Source: Balneolaceae bacterium | Lineage (GTDB): Bacteria; Bacteroidota; Rhodothermia; Balneolales; Balneolaceae | DNA length: 57,960 nucleotides | Reading direction: 5' to 3' | NCBI GenBank assembly: GCA_017643365.1 | Contig: JAEPNO010000018.1 | Location: 1-57,960, forward strand | Shown: positions 18,265 through 28,064 of the stretch, piece after piece | Layout of the letters: every line of letters starts with the position of its first letter | Numbering within the stretch: the stretch's first letter is position 1 | The notes under the pieces: model-generated | What the model was told of the DNA's origin: nothing | Databases searched by the model: none | The model's input: only the letters and a program-made list of their open reading frames with translations | Made by a program: the position numbers and the translations under genes

Positions 18265-21200
18265 TCTGAATCTCTGTTTAACGAAAATACTTTTGGTGAA
18301 TCATTGCTTCGTAAAATCAGCAATTGGTTATCTAGCGAAAGTATCAGACGAACTTCTCCGTTTACTTTAAAGCCACTTTCTTCCGCAGGAACCACTTCGA
18401 TATTCCGATTTCCATCCACACGAAGCACCACGCCACTCGAGGCATCGTAGCGACCGGCTTCCGGTTTTACCCCGTATAGGTTTCCTCCCAGAATCAGCTC
18501 GTCGTTTCCGGATCCATCCAAATTGATGAGCGCTCCTGCGTACATCGGCGAAAGTTGTGCTTGCCAAGGGAGTTGCTGTCCCTCGGTAAAAATGCCATCG
18601 CCATTGCCCCACCACACGCTGCTCGCCAGTGTGTACGCTTTCAGCTCAGTAGCGGCTTCAAGTTGCTCGGGGGTAAAAATGTCTTTTATCGTCTGCCCTT
18701 TGTACGATTCGTATTTCAAATATTTGCGCTTTAGCCCCGGAAGCTGATTCACCAAATCGTGACGAAGTACCATTGGGTAGGCCTCCTCACCGTTATAAGT
18801 CGTCAAAATTTGTTCGGTAGAACCGTTTCCATCAAAATCACTCACCCAAAGAGTAGCCGGCTGCTCCTCGGTGGCTCGAAATCGTGAATTCAGTCCGTGG
18901 TTGAGGGCAATGATGTCCAGATTTCCGTCACCGTTCCAATCACTCAAGATCAACTCGTTCCACCAGCCATTAGATCCGGGAAGTTGGCTCTCGCTAAAGC
19001 TTCCGCTTCCATCGTTTTGCAGGATGCGCACGGGTGCCCACTCTCCTGCCGTGATTAAATCCAGATCTCCATCACCATCGATATCCGCAAAAGCTGAGCC
19101 GGTAAACATGCCTGAGTTAAGCAATTCAGGTGCTGCCGTTTCGGTGATGTCGGTGAAGGTTCCGCTTCCATCGTTTTGCAGGATGCGTCCACTTACCGGT
19201 GTACCCAAAGCAAAAGGTTTGAGTCGCTCGCCCACAAATAAGTCGATGTCTCCATCGCCATCGATGTCGCCCGCGCTCACTGTGCCATTGGAATAAAAAC
19301 CGTTAGCGCTATTTAGTCCGTCTGATTCCGTCCAAACTCCATTTTTGCGAGTGTAGAGTCGGTCAAAAAGACCATCGGAGCTGGTACTAAATTCGTTGCC
19401 ACCACTGGTGACGTACAACTCGTCGCTTCCATCGCCATCGGCGTCAAAGAACACGCAATCGGTGTCTTCGGGTAGGGCTTCGGTGGCGAAGACTTCTCGC
19501 CAGCCCAATTTCGTTTTTTGTTGGATGCTCCCTGGTTGATCTTTGGCTCCGCCCAGGTAGATAAAACGCTCATCTGAGCTTACGCAGCCGGCAGGACCTT
19601 CGGTTGAGCGCATATGGAAGAGCAGCCGGTCGCGATCAAAATCCACAAAGGTGTTTTCGGTGTGACGCCAATCCAGTCGAGTATTGGTGGGAATGAGCAG
19701 TGGCTGAATGTCGGATGCTGCCATTTGGATTTGCTCTGCCAGGGAATTAGCTTGATTCAACGTGAGAAGCTGATTTACCGCCACGTTCTCCATGCGGGTG
19801 ATGCGTCCATCCGGCCACACGAGCCGCAGCGAATCAATGACCGAAGCTTGGCCTAGCCCAACATGCAAACGGGCGTCTACGGTGCTCTGGAAGCCCCGTT
19901 GAAGCACTTGCTCGCGCCAGTGCAGCGTTCCATTGGTCCATACACTGAGTTGAGCGCCCACGGCTTGGGTGTTGCCTCCTTCGCCCAGTAATTCTACCAT
20001 CAGCCAATTGCCGAGCCCACGTTCGGAAGCGGTGTTTTTATACACAAAAGCCGGCATGTTCACGTTGTTCACCACCAAATCCAGATCGCCGTCGTTATCA
20101 AGATCGCCATAAGCCGAACCGTTGGAAAAACTCGGCGTAGCAAGCCCCCACTCCTCGGCTTTGTTTTCGAAATTCAAATCACCCTGGCCGGCAAACATAT
20201 AATTAGGGACAGGAACAGAAGGGATATCCTGGAAGAGTTCATCAATGGGTCGGTTCTCGCGAATCACTTCAGTGAATTTATCCGGATCGGAATAATAGGT
20301 TACGTAATCCATGTCGGTGAGATCCTGATAAATTCCGTTGGCCACAAATAAATCGTTATTCCCGTTCAGGTCGAAGTCGGCGATAAGTGCTGCCCAGCTC
20401 CAATCGGTTGCTTCAACATCCAGCCAGCGACCCAATTCTGAAAACTCTGCATTCCCTGAATTAAACAACAAAGCATTGCGCGTGTACTGATGATGGTATC
20501 CCGTTCTTACTTTTTGTTGATAACGATCCCAACTGTCGAAGGCTGTTTTGGTTTTAAAGCGTTCTTCAGGCTCAGGAAGCATATCGGTTACAAACACTTC
20601 GGGCTTACCGTCGTGGTTAAGATCGGCAATATCGGCTCCCATCGAGTTCATACTTATGGAACCGGCTTTGGATTCGATCACTTCATGAAAAGTGCCGTCC
20701 TGATTGTTGAGATAGAGATAATCTCGTTCAAAAAAATCGTTGGAAACATAGATATCCGGCCAGGTATCGCCATTTAAATCGCCGACACTAACCCCTAATC
20801 CGAAACCAATTTTACTACCATAGATTCCGGCCGATTCGCTAACATCCGTAAAGCTATTTCCGTCGTTTCGATAGAGTTTATTCCCGCCTTCTGGATCACG
20901 GATTTCCCGCATTCCTTCTTTCATATCAAAACCGCCAACAGGCGAAAAGGAGTTGTTTAGCAAATAGAGATCGAGATCACCATCTTTATCGTAATCGAAA
21001 AAAACCGAGTGGTTGGACAAGCCTAAATCGTCGATTCCATATTCGGCAGCTTTTTCGGTAAAGGTGAGATCACCGTTATTAATAAATAGTTCGTTATTTC
21101 GATTTTGCCCGGTTGGCGTTCCAGATTTTGATACGTAAATATCTAAAAATCCATCGGCATTTACATCGGCAAAACTAACCCCGGTTGACCATACATTTTT

Positions 21201-21512
21201 TGAAGCCACCCCGGCTTTTTCTGTAATATCTTCGAATTGAAAATCGCCTTTGTTCAGGTAAAGTTTGTTATCAACCAAATTCCCGACAAAAAAAATATCT
21301 ACCAAACCGTCGTTGTTGATATCACCTAAACCAACTCCTCCACCGTTGTAAAAATTACGGTAGGTATAAGGGTTTAAATCACGGGTAAATTCCAGATTAT
21401 TTTCAAAGCTAATTCCGGATTCATTCTGTTGTTCTTCGAATAAAGAATCCTGCTGCGAAGAACACGAAATCAAAATAAATAGTAAAAATACCGTGAGTGA
21501 TCTTTGATGCAT
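18261..21512 (-). CDS. CRTAC1-type FG-GAP/VCBS lipoprotein with ASPIC/UnbV domain (paralogue A)
   Basis: A 1083-residue lipoprotein (signal with LISCSSQ) built like paralogue B: N-terminal FG-GAP repeats (DINNDGLVDIFFVG, DLNGDTWPDIYVSNDFFERD), a central ASPIC/UnbV segment (GAQLSVWTNGTLHWREQ to LRLVWPDGR) and further FG-GAP repeats. It lies between the SusD gene and the truncated SusC-like gene. Its ATG is only nine bases beyond the T-tract of a hairpin terminator that follows SusD, so its expression depends on read-through or on a separate start nearby. Its stop overlaps the next start by four bases. Likely surface-exposed; molecular function unknown. Confidence 0.88.
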   Translation of the reverse strand: MHQRSLTVFLLFILISCSSQQDSLFEEQQNESGISFENNLEFTRDLNPYTYRNFYNGGGVGLGDINNDGLVDIFFVGNLVDNKLYLNKGDFQFEDITEKAGVASKNVWSTGVSFADVNADGFLDIYVSKSGTPTGQNRNNELFINNGDLTFTEKAAEYGIDDLGLSNHSVFFDYDKDGDLDLYLLNNSFSPVGGFDMKEGMREIRDPEGGNKLYRNDGNSFTDVSESAGIYGSKIGFGLGVSVGDLNGDTWPDIYVSNDFFERDYLYLNNQDGTFHEVIESKAGSISMNSMGADIADLNHDGKPEVFVTDMLPEPEERFKTKTAFDSWDRYQQKVRTGYHHQYTRNALLFNSGNAEFSELGRWLDVEATDWSWAALIADFDLNGNNDLFVANGIYQDLTDMDYVTYYSDPDKFTEVIRENRPIDELFQDIPSVPVPNYMFAGQGDLNFENKAEEWGLATPSFSNGSAYGDLDNDGDLDLVVNNVNMPAFVYKNTASERGLGNWLMVELLGEGGNTQAVGAQLSVWTNGTLHWREQVLQRGFQSTVDARLHVGLGQASVIDSLRLVWPDGRITRMENVAVNQLLTLNQANSLAEQIQMAASDIQPLLIPTNTRLDWRHTENTFVDFDRDRLLFHMRSTEGPAGCVSSDERFIYLGGAKDQPGSIQQKTKLGWREVFATEALPEDTDCVFFDADGDGSDELYVTSGGNEFSTSSDGLFDRLYTRKNGVWTESDGLNSANGFYSNGTVSAGDIDGDGDIDLFVGERLKPFALGTPVSGRILQNDGSGTFTDITETAAPELLNSGMFTGSAFADIDGDGDLDLITAGEWAPVRILQNDGSGSFSESQLPGSNGWWNELILSDWNGDGNLDIIALNHGLNSRFRATEEQPATLWVSDFDGNGSTEQILTTYNGEEAYPMVLRHDLVNQLPGLKRKYLKYESYKGQTIKDIFTPEQLEAATELKAYTLASSVWWGNGDGIFTEGQQLPWQAQLSPMYAGALINLDGSGNDELILGGNLYGVKPEAGRYDASSGVVLRVDGNRNIEVVPAEESGFKVNGEVRLILSLDNQLLILRSNDSPKVFSLNRDSE
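18372..20196 (-). repeat. Near-identical tract shared by the FG-GAP paralogues, copy A
   Basis: Counterpart of 11784-13608; see that entry for the anchors and comparison. The two tracts are direct repeats about 6.6 kb apart, so recombination between them would delete the truncated SusC-like receptor and the small lipoprotein gene. Confidence 0.8.
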
Positions 21513-21520
21513 ATCGGATA

Positions 21521-21555
21521 AAAAAATAGGGCTGCTATGAATATAGCAACCCTAT
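21521..21555 (-). terminator. Rho-independent terminator between SusD and FG-GAP paralogue A
   Basis: On the plus strand ATAGGG-C-TGCTAT (21526-21538) pairs with ATAGCA-A-CCCTAT (21543-21555), with a single C/A mismatch and a GAAT loop. Read on the minus strand the hairpin is followed by six T residues. It starts 26 bases after the SusD stop and ends nine bases before the ATG of the next gene, so it can limit transcription of the downstream genes relative to SusC/SusD. Confidence 0.82.
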
Positions 21556-21580
21556 GAATTTGTTGTTCAACAATGATTAA

Positions 21581-23143
21581 TTAGTAATCAGCATGTTGAG
21601 TTAATGAACCATCAGTGGTTGCATTAATTTGATCTAGAGGGATCGGCATAACGTTTTTGTAGCTGTCGCTATGACCATCTTTTTCCCACCAAGAATTACC
21701 CCAAGCGTCGAAACGAATGAGATCCATTCTACGCTTAGATTCCTGGAAGAACTCACGACCTAGCTCAGCAAGAAATTCACCTTCGGTTAAAGAAGAATAA
21801 GTACTTGCATTTGCTCTAGTTCTGATTTGGTTAACCAAAGCTAAGGTAGTTGGATCACTCCAATTGTTATTTAAACGAGCAGTAGCTTCTGCTTTAGCCA
21901 TTAATACATCAGCATAACGTAGAATGGTGTAATCGTTATCCATTTCGTTGCCTTGCCCAATTTTAAAAGAGAACTTACCTAATCGTGCACCCGCTTGGCG
22001 AGAACCATTAGGAGCTAACTCGTTAATTGCAGGTGTATAATTAATAGGCGCTCCATCGGGATCCGCTTTATCAAAAGCTACATCCAAGATTGGGTTCCCA
22101 TTCAAGTCGGTTTGTGCGCCTGCAATGAATGATGCTTCTTTACGGTCATCGTTATCATCAAAAGAATTGTAGAATTCCTCCAATGTAGAGTATCCGTTCC
22201 AAGGTTGGTTTTGTAAATCAAAGGTCAATTGCGACGGATAGTGAAGAGTCATTTGAGCAAAATTCATTCCTGCACCAGTTGACTCATCAAATGGTACGAT
22301 AAAGATATGCTCTACATTATCAACATTTGCCGGATCGAAAACCTCAGAAAAATCTGAGTGTAAATCATAACTACCATTATTTATTACGTAGTCAGCAGCA
22401 TCAATTGCATCTTGCCATGCAGGTGTTCCTGTCCCCGGAGTATACGGGTAAGGACGAGTATAAACTTCAGCGTTAAGGTAAAGTTTAGCCAGCATCGCAT
22501 AAGCAGTGAACTCATTGATTCGAGAATAACCATTATCAGTTCCCAAATCTGGGATAGCAGCAGTAATCTCATCAATTACAAATTGATAAACTTCTGGTCG
22601 ATCAACCTGTGGAGAGTTTTGATTAGGGGCTGTTACAATTTTTATTCTACCAAAGGTATCCATTAAACGCCAGTAGAAATATGCTCTCAGAACTCTTAAT
22701 TGAGCTGTTTGATTTGCATCTAAATTTCCACCTGCCAATAATGTATTACATTGATTCACACCACCATAGCTTTGTGTCCACGCACCATTTAGTCCAGGAT
22801 TAGTTGATCGAAAATCATGGCGATGCATATTTAGCCAGATACCGCCATCAAACCAGTCACCACCTTTTTGGGTAATAACTGCTTCATCGGTAGAAACTTC
22901 AGTAATTGAAAAGTATCCACCATGGTTAGCTGTACCATTTAATAATTCTGCATAAGCAGGACTTAATCCATCATTTGGAATGTTTCCATTTACATTTGGA
23001 GTTTTGCCAAAATCTGGATTATTCACATCAGACTCTTCAGTTACACCAGTAAGCCCTCCGTTAAGATTCTCATCAAGATCGGCGCATGAATACACCAATG
23101 ATGAGGCTATAAGTATTAAAAGTAATCTATTTAATAATTTCAT
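21581..23143 (-). CDS. SusD/RagB-like nutrient-binding lipoprotein
   Basis: A 520-residue surface lipoprotein (signal with VYSCADLDE, Cys about residue 20). It is the partner of SusC-type receptors: it binds oligosaccharide or peptide ligands and closes the receptor like a lid. Family features are the N-terminal PAYAELLNGTANHGGYF region, helical repeats such as RVLRAYFYWRLMDTFG and AYAMLAKLYLNAEVY, and the C-terminal ILRYADVLMAKAEATARLN, LNQ/NQIRTRA and FFQESKRRMDLIRF blocks. Length is typical. It follows the SusC gene by 18 bases and is followed by a terminator. Ligand unknown; it does not lie in the beta-glucan locus 13 kb away. Confidence 0.93.
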   Translation of the reverse strand: MKLLNRLLLILIASSLVYSCADLDENLNGGLTGVTEESDVNNPDFGKTPNVNGNIPNDGLSPAYAELLNGTANHGGYFSITEVSTDEAVITQKGGDWFDGGIWLNMHRHDFRSTNPGLNGAWTQSYGGVNQCNTLLAGGNLDANQTAQLRVLRAYFYWRLMDTFGRIKIVTAPNQNSPQVDRPEVYQFVIDEITAAIPDLGTDNGYSRINEFTAYAMLAKLYLNAEVYTRPYPYTPGTGTPAWQDAIDAADYVINNGSYDLHSDFSEVFDPANVDNVEHIFIVPFDESTGAGMNFAQMTLHYPSQLTFDLQNQPWNGYSTLEEFYNSFDDNDDRKEASFIAGAQTDLNGNPILDVAFDKADPDGAPINYTPAINELAPNGSRQAGARLGKFSFKIGQGNEMDNDYTILRYADVLMAKAEATARLNNNWSDPTTLALVNQIRTRANASTYSSLTEGEFLAELGREFFQESKRRMDLIRFDAWGNSWWEKDGHSDSYKNVMPIPLDQINATTDGSLTQHADY

Positions 23144-23161
23144 TTTCTATAGTTTTTTAAG

Positions 23162-26100
23162 TTAAAAACCAATATTGACACCAAACGTAAATGTACGTGC
23201 GGTGAAATAATTATATCGTCTGTCAATACCCGGTGAGAGTACATCAGGAGTAGTAGACGGACGTCCACCATTATCTACAGTGCCAAAATCTTGAAGCACC
23301 GGCTCAGGGTCGAGACCTGAGTAGTTTGTAATTGTGAACGCATTTTGAATACTTAAGTATGCTCTAAGCTTTCTAAATGTAGTGTTATTACTTACATCGA
23401 AATTATAACCAACTGTGAAGTTATCGAGTTTCACGAAATCGGCTTTTTCTACATATAGAGAGCTAAATTGAGAAACGGTTAAACCATCAACAGATTTATC
23501 GCTTTTAATTCTGTTATAAGAATTTATTGCTCCTGGATCGATCGGCTCGTAGAATGCACGGAAAGTGTTTACTAAGCTGTGACCAAAAGCCCCTCTGAAG
23601 AATGCATTTACGTCCCAATTTTCATAAGAAAAAGTGTTAGTCCAACCTAATTCAAAATCAGGAATACCATTTCCAAGTGCTTGGAAATCGCCATCATCTG
23701 CTAGTGCACTACCAGGATCACCAATTACTTGCCCATCACCGTTTAAGTCTTTGAAAGTTGGAGATCCGTCAGCGGCTACACCATCAAAAACCGGGCCCCA
23801 AATCTGTCCGATTTCTTCACCTACAGCAACTCGTACCATACTTGTTGAGTTTTGACCTGGAGCACCAAGATTCGCTCTCATCTGCTCGTCAATGGTAAAT
23901 TCTTCTAATGTCGTGTTGTAGGTACTGAAAACAAGACCGGTTGTCCAGCTCATATTCTGATCTACAATTGCGTCATAATTAATCGAAAATTCCATACCAT
24001 TTGTTTTCAGCTCGCCAACATTCTGATATTGAGTTTCTGCACCAGTTATTGACTCAGCAGCTGGAATCGCAACTTCAAGAATGAAATCATTAATTGTTCG
24101 AGTATAGATATCAAGCGAACCACTGATTCTATCATCCATAAGTGCATAGTCAACACCAAAATTAATCTCAGTTTTTTCTTCCCATTTTAAATCTGGGTTG
24201 GGATCTAAAGATGCACGATAGAAACCACCCTGGTCTCTAACATATTCGTACTGAGCTTGAGATAATCCAGAATCGTTTGGTAGCGCACCTGTTACTCCAT
24301 AACCAAGTCGAACTTTTAGTTGAGTCATGAAATCTAAAGGAGCATAGCTTAAAACATCTACACCAACACCTGCTGCAGGGAAAAGTCCCCAACGGTTGTC
24401 GTTACCTAATTTGGTAGAACCTTCTTGTCGTAAAGATGCATTCAAAAATATTGAGTTATCAAAAGTTAGATTAACTCTACCGAAATAGGCTAAAATTCTT
24501 TCGTTTGGTGAAGCAAATGATTGAATATCAAAACCATCTCTTAATGCCGATGTTACTTCAACAGGAGTTAAGTCAATCCCATAGTAACCAAGCTCATCGG
24601 TTGGAAGGTTATCTGCAGAAATGAAGAAGTTTTCATAGAATTCTTCTTGAAAAGAATACCCTACTGTTGCAGCAAGATCTAACTTATCAATTGAGTTGCG
24701 ATAATTTGCATAAGTTTCAAACAAAGTAAACTCGCGATCTTCAAAAAATCTTCGAGCTAATCCACCTGCATTTAAACCGCGAAAGAATGAAGTACTTGGG
24801 TAATACTCACCATTTACAATTGAATTGTACTGTTGTCCAATATTAGCATTAACAGAAATGTCATCTGTTATTGAAAACTCGGCCTGTAGGTTAAAGTTAA
24901 TATCCTTGTTTTCTCCTTCATTTACATTCTGATCAAGAATTGCAACCGGATTAAAGTTGTCAAACAAGATAGCTTGAAAATACTGCCCATTATCAAATCG
25001 AATAGGTGCTGTAGGATTATAAAGTGCTGCGTAACGAAGAGCTTCATTGAATGAATATTGAGACTCTCTTTTAGTAGCCGAAACATTCATAGTCAGGTTT
25101 AATCTATCATCTAGGCCAGTATGATTGATATTAGCACGAGCATTGATTTGATCGAAGCCCGAACCTTCAAGAATACCGTTAATGTTTCGAATGTTTGTAG
25201 ATACTCGGTAAATAGTATTTTGTGAGCCACCAGAAACAGACAGATTATGTACTTGAGAAAGAGCGGTTCTGGTTACTTCATCAACCCAGTCAGTATTACC
25301 ACCTAAATCATTACCACCTGCATCAATGTATTCTTGCGCAGACATATTATCTATTTGGTTTTGAACCGCATCGATTGCTAAATAGCCATTATAATCAAAC
25401 TGAGTGTTATCATCTCCTGATGAACCAGTTGAAGCACGAACACCCTTCTTAGTAGTTACTAGAATTACACCGGAAGAACCACGCGTACCGTAAATAGCAG
25501 CAGCAGAACCATCCTTTAATACGTTGATAGACTCAATATCATTTGGATCTACGTTATCAAGTGAAGCACCAATTACGCCATCAATTACTACTAATGGTTC
25601 GGTGTTTGCACCCACTGTAGAGATACCACGAAGTCGGATGGTTGGAGTAGAGTTTGGATCTCCCCCTTTGTTGTAGATACTTAAACCGGGAACTTTACCT
25701 TGCAATAATTGTGCAGGGGCATTCACATTCCCTTGGTTGAATTCTGCTTCGCCAATTGTGGCAACAGAAGAAGTAATTTCTTTTTCGTCTTGAGCACCGT
25801 AGCCGACAACAACAACATCATCGAGGAACTGAATGTCTTGCGACATTTCAACATCGATTGTGCTGCGTCCGTCAATTTCAACTTCAATTGTTACATAACC
25901 GATTGAAGAGAAAACTAAGGTAGCTGCATCTGTGGGTACAGAGAGTGAGTATGTACCGTCTACACTAGTGGATGTACCTATTAAAGTACCTTTAACTAAT
26001 ACGTTTACCGCCGGAATTCCTATCCCGTCGGCTGCATCAGTAACAGTACCTGTAATTGTACGTCTTGATTGTGCTGAACTTGTATCCGTAGCCAGAATTA

Positions 26101-26182
26101 CTAAGAATACTCCCAATGCCAAGCAAAGGAAAGATTTTGCAATCCGAGCCAGCATCTTGGATGATATCCAATTTTTGAGCAT
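23162..26182 (-). CDS. SusC/RagA-like TonB-dependent outer-membrane receptor
   Basis: A 1006-residue receptor. It has a signal peptide (to about residue 37, SAQS), a carboxypeptidase-regulatory-like domain (about 40-115, TITGTVTDAADGIGIPAVNVLV), a TonB-box-like DDVVVVGYGAQ and a plug (QGKVPGLSIY, GAAIYGTRGSSGVILVTTKKG-type end). A large barrel follows, ending in RTFTFGVNIGF. Together with the SusD protein encoded next it would import a ligand across the outer membrane using TonB energy. It is first in its operon, behind a 527-base spacer. The shorter receptor at 15556-18264 appears to be a paralogue that lost the N-terminal domains. Confidence 0.94.
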   Translation of the reverse strand: MLKNWISSKMLARIAKSFLCLALGVFLVILATDTSSAQSRRTITGTVTDAADGIGIPAVNVLVKGTLIGTSTSVDGTYSLSVPTDAATLVFSSIGYVTIEVEIDGRSTIDVEMSQDIQFLDDVVVVGYGAQDEKEITSSVATIGEAEFNQGNVNAPAQLLQGKVPGLSIYNKGGDPNSTPTIRLRGISTVGANTEPLVVIDGVIGASLDNVDPNDIESINVLKDGSAAAIYGTRGSSGVILVTTKKGVRASTGSSGDDNTQFDYNGYLAIDAVQNQIDNMSAQEYIDAGGNDLGGNTDWVDEVTRTALSQVHNLSVSGGSQNTIYRVSTNIRNINGILEGSGFDQINARANINHTGLDDRLNLTMNVSATKRESQYSFNEALRYAALYNPTAPIRFDNGQYFQAILFDNFNPVAILDQNVNEGENKDINFNLQAEFSITDDISVNANIGQQYNSIVNGEYYPSTSFFRGLNAGGLARRFFEDREFTLFETYANYRNSIDKLDLAATVGYSFQEEFYENFFISADNLPTDELGYYGIDLTPVEVTSALRDGFDIQSFASPNERILAYFGRVNLTFDNSIFLNASLRQEGSTKLGNDNRWGLFPAAGVGVDVLSYAPLDFMTQLKVRLGYGVTGALPNDSGLSQAQYEYVRDQGGFYRASLDPNPDLKWEEKTEINFGVDYALMDDRISGSLDIYTRTINDFILEVAIPAAESITGAETQYQNVGELKTNGMEFSINYDAIVDQNMSWTTGLVFSTYNTTLEEFTIDEQMRANLGAPGQNSTSMVRVAVGEEIGQIWGPVFDGVAADGSPTFKDLNGDGQVIGDPGSALADDGDFQALGNGIPDFELGWTNTFSYENWDVNAFFRGAFGHSLVNTFRAFYEPIDPGAINSYNRIKSDKSVDGLTVSQFSSLYVEKADFVKLDNFTVGYNFDVSNNTTFRKLRAYLSIQNAFTITNYSGLDPEPVLQDFGTVDNGGRPSTTPDVLSPGIDRRYNYFTARTFTFGVNIGF

Positions 26183-26709
26183 AACTAAGAATTTAGATTA
26201 TAGGTTAGATTGAGAATGAGTAGGGAAACTATGCGTGTAATCGCAGCTGATATTATATAGTAGCGCTTCCAAAGCTAGTTTGTGAGTGATTACGAAGATG
26301 ACCATAGTGAGTGTTCCTGACTCCACCAAAAAAATGGGCATACTAGTTGTAAATAGCAACTGAAATAAATTCGTACAATTATGGGAAAAATTCCCACAGT
26401 GTTTAGTAATTCTTTCAAGCTAAACACTTTAACATTAAATAAATTACTCGATGAATTTACTTAATTAGCGATTTTTGGAGTGGCAATTACATAATTTTTA
26501 AGAACTTGAAGGCTTATTAATAATTCGATCTATCGCTAAAAACTATATTAAAATAATTGGAAAATTGACTGTTTGATTAATTTAAATCCATCTCAGTTTC
26601 CTTCACTTTGCCTGTAACGGATTCATTTACCAGCGTAAATGAGAGAATTTTTCCAATACCTTATTACAGGGATATATATTAATTGATTTCAACAACTTAA
26701 ATAGCTGCT
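26183..26709 (-). promoter_or_regulatory. A/T-rich spacer with likely promoter of the SusCD operon
   Basis: No credible gene is present. The region separates two leftward operons and should hold the SusC promoter. On the minus strand TAGCTTTG (plus 26270-26277) matches the Bacteroidota -7 consensus TAnnTTTG, about 90 bases before the SusC ATG; the expected upstream TTTG element is only partly matched (TTCG near 26293). The 26400-26700 part is very A/T-rich and shows no clear terminator for the upstream haloperoxidase operon. Confidence 0.35.
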
Positions 26710-28059
26710 TTAATTTTCAGTAATTGGCTCATTTTCTAGGCTGATTTGACCGGCTACTAACCTCCCTACTCCTTCGCCTTGTGTGATACCATGTTCCGCT
26801 GCCATTCGGTAGTGAATCCCACCATATAGCCTACTCACGGCGGCTTCGTCTGAGGCTTCGATGAAAGAGTTAAACGATCTAACCGGTAATCCGTACTTTA
26901 ACTCGGTGGTATCTTCGAAATAGAATTCATCGCCATAAATAGAAGTAAGAGCTTCAGCAGCGGCACGTGAAATCACGCTATGTCCACTGGTATATTCAGG
27001 AAATGGCGGTGTTTGTAGCAAAGGAACCCATTCCGGGTCGATGTGTTGATTAATTACCGTTTCAGGTCGAATTAAATTACTTCTGAATTTTTCATCCCAA
27101 GAACTAATGAAACCATCAAATAAAGCAATTGAGGTTAATGCATAGGTCGCAGCTGATTTTGCGTAATCTGCTTCTACCGATTTAGCAACAATTCCTGCAA
27201 TGCCCATCCAATGTCCACCGGGGGTTAATTTCTTGATGGAAAACATAAAATGACCTCGTAATTGCATCGCAAATGGATTGCAGTCCCAAAATTTGGCGAT
27301 TTCAATTTGTTCGTCGGTCAGATTTTCACCGATTTCGTACACCTCGTACGTTTGCTTATAAAATTCAGAATCTTCATCTAGGCTGAATGGAACCGGAGGA
27401 ACGGGTTTAAATTGATCAGCACTTGTCATTACAAACGGCCGGATTTTATTCCAGCTTGGTTCAATGGCATCCATATACGCCGGCGGGGTTGGAATCCAAC
27501 GACCGGGTTCATCGGTAACCGGATACTTTTCGGTGCCACGCGTTTGTTTGTAATTATCGGTACTTAAGTATGCAATTACGTGGTCTGCAACTTGTTGGCC
27601 GTACGCCAAAGATGCTTCAAGGTTTTTTTTCGAAAGACCGTTATTTCGTAATTGCTTGTACACCGAATCTCGATAGTTGTGCAACATTTCTGTTGAAAAC
27701 AGCAACTCATCCCCTATCTCAAAAAAAGCATGTAAACTGGCTAATTCCAGCACTACATTTTCATCTTCATTCTTTGGGCCTTCGGTGAATTCATTAATCT
27801 GCCCAGCTAAACTTTGGTACTCTGGGATATTCAACGCCATAGTTTCGTAGGCCGCAATCGATGCATACGAGTGTACCCGACTTGCAACCGGTGGCGAGAA
27901 AATATCATGCACCATGATGTCGGTTACCTGTTCCATGGCATCATGCAGTAGGTCGGGGTTGGTAGCTCCGGCTTCTTCCGGACTTTTAATCTCCTGACAA
28001 CCTGAGACTATACAAATGATTAGAGTGACAACTCCGAGTGAGGATTTAAATCGATTCAT
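26710..28059 (-). CDS. Vanadium-dependent haloperoxidase-like (PAP2 family) lipoprotein
   Basis: A 449-residue lipoprotein (VSGCQEIKS). The PAP2/haloperoxidase vanadate or phosphate site is complete: Lys324 and Arg331 (KFRSNLIRPE), Ser358-Gly359-His360 (PEYTSGHS), Arg410 and His416 (SRLYGGIHYR). In haloperoxidases the last histidine binds vanadate; in the related phosphatases it is the nucleophile, so either halide oxidation or phosphate hydrolysis is possible. Members linked to FG-GAP and SusC/SusD genes are common in marine Bacteroidota, but their reaction is mostly unproven. It follows an FG-GAP gene by five bases and ends that operon. Confidence 0.85.
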   Translation of the reverse strand: MNRFKSSLGVVTLIICIVSGCQEIKSPEEAGATNPDLLHDAMEQVTDIMVHDIFSPPVASRVHSYASIAAYETMALNIPEYQSLAGQINEFTEGPKNEDENVVLELASLHAFFEIGDELLFSTEMLHNYRDSVYKQLRNNGLSKKNLEASLAYGQQVADHVIAYLSTDNYKQTRGTEKYPVTDEPGRWIPTPPAYMDAIEPSWNKIRPFVMTSADQFKPVPPVPFSLDEDSEFYKQTYEVYEIGENLTDEQIEIAKFWDCNPFAMQLRGHFMFSIKKLTPGGHWMGIAGIVAKSVEADYAKSAATYALTSIALFDGFISSWDEKFRSNLIRPETVINQHIDPEWVPLLQTPPFPEYTSGHSVISRAAAEALTSIYGDEFYFEDTTELKYGLPVRSFNSFIEASDEAAVSRLYGGIHYRMAAEHGITQGEGVGRLVAGQISLENEPITEN

Positions 28060-28064
28060 TGCTT

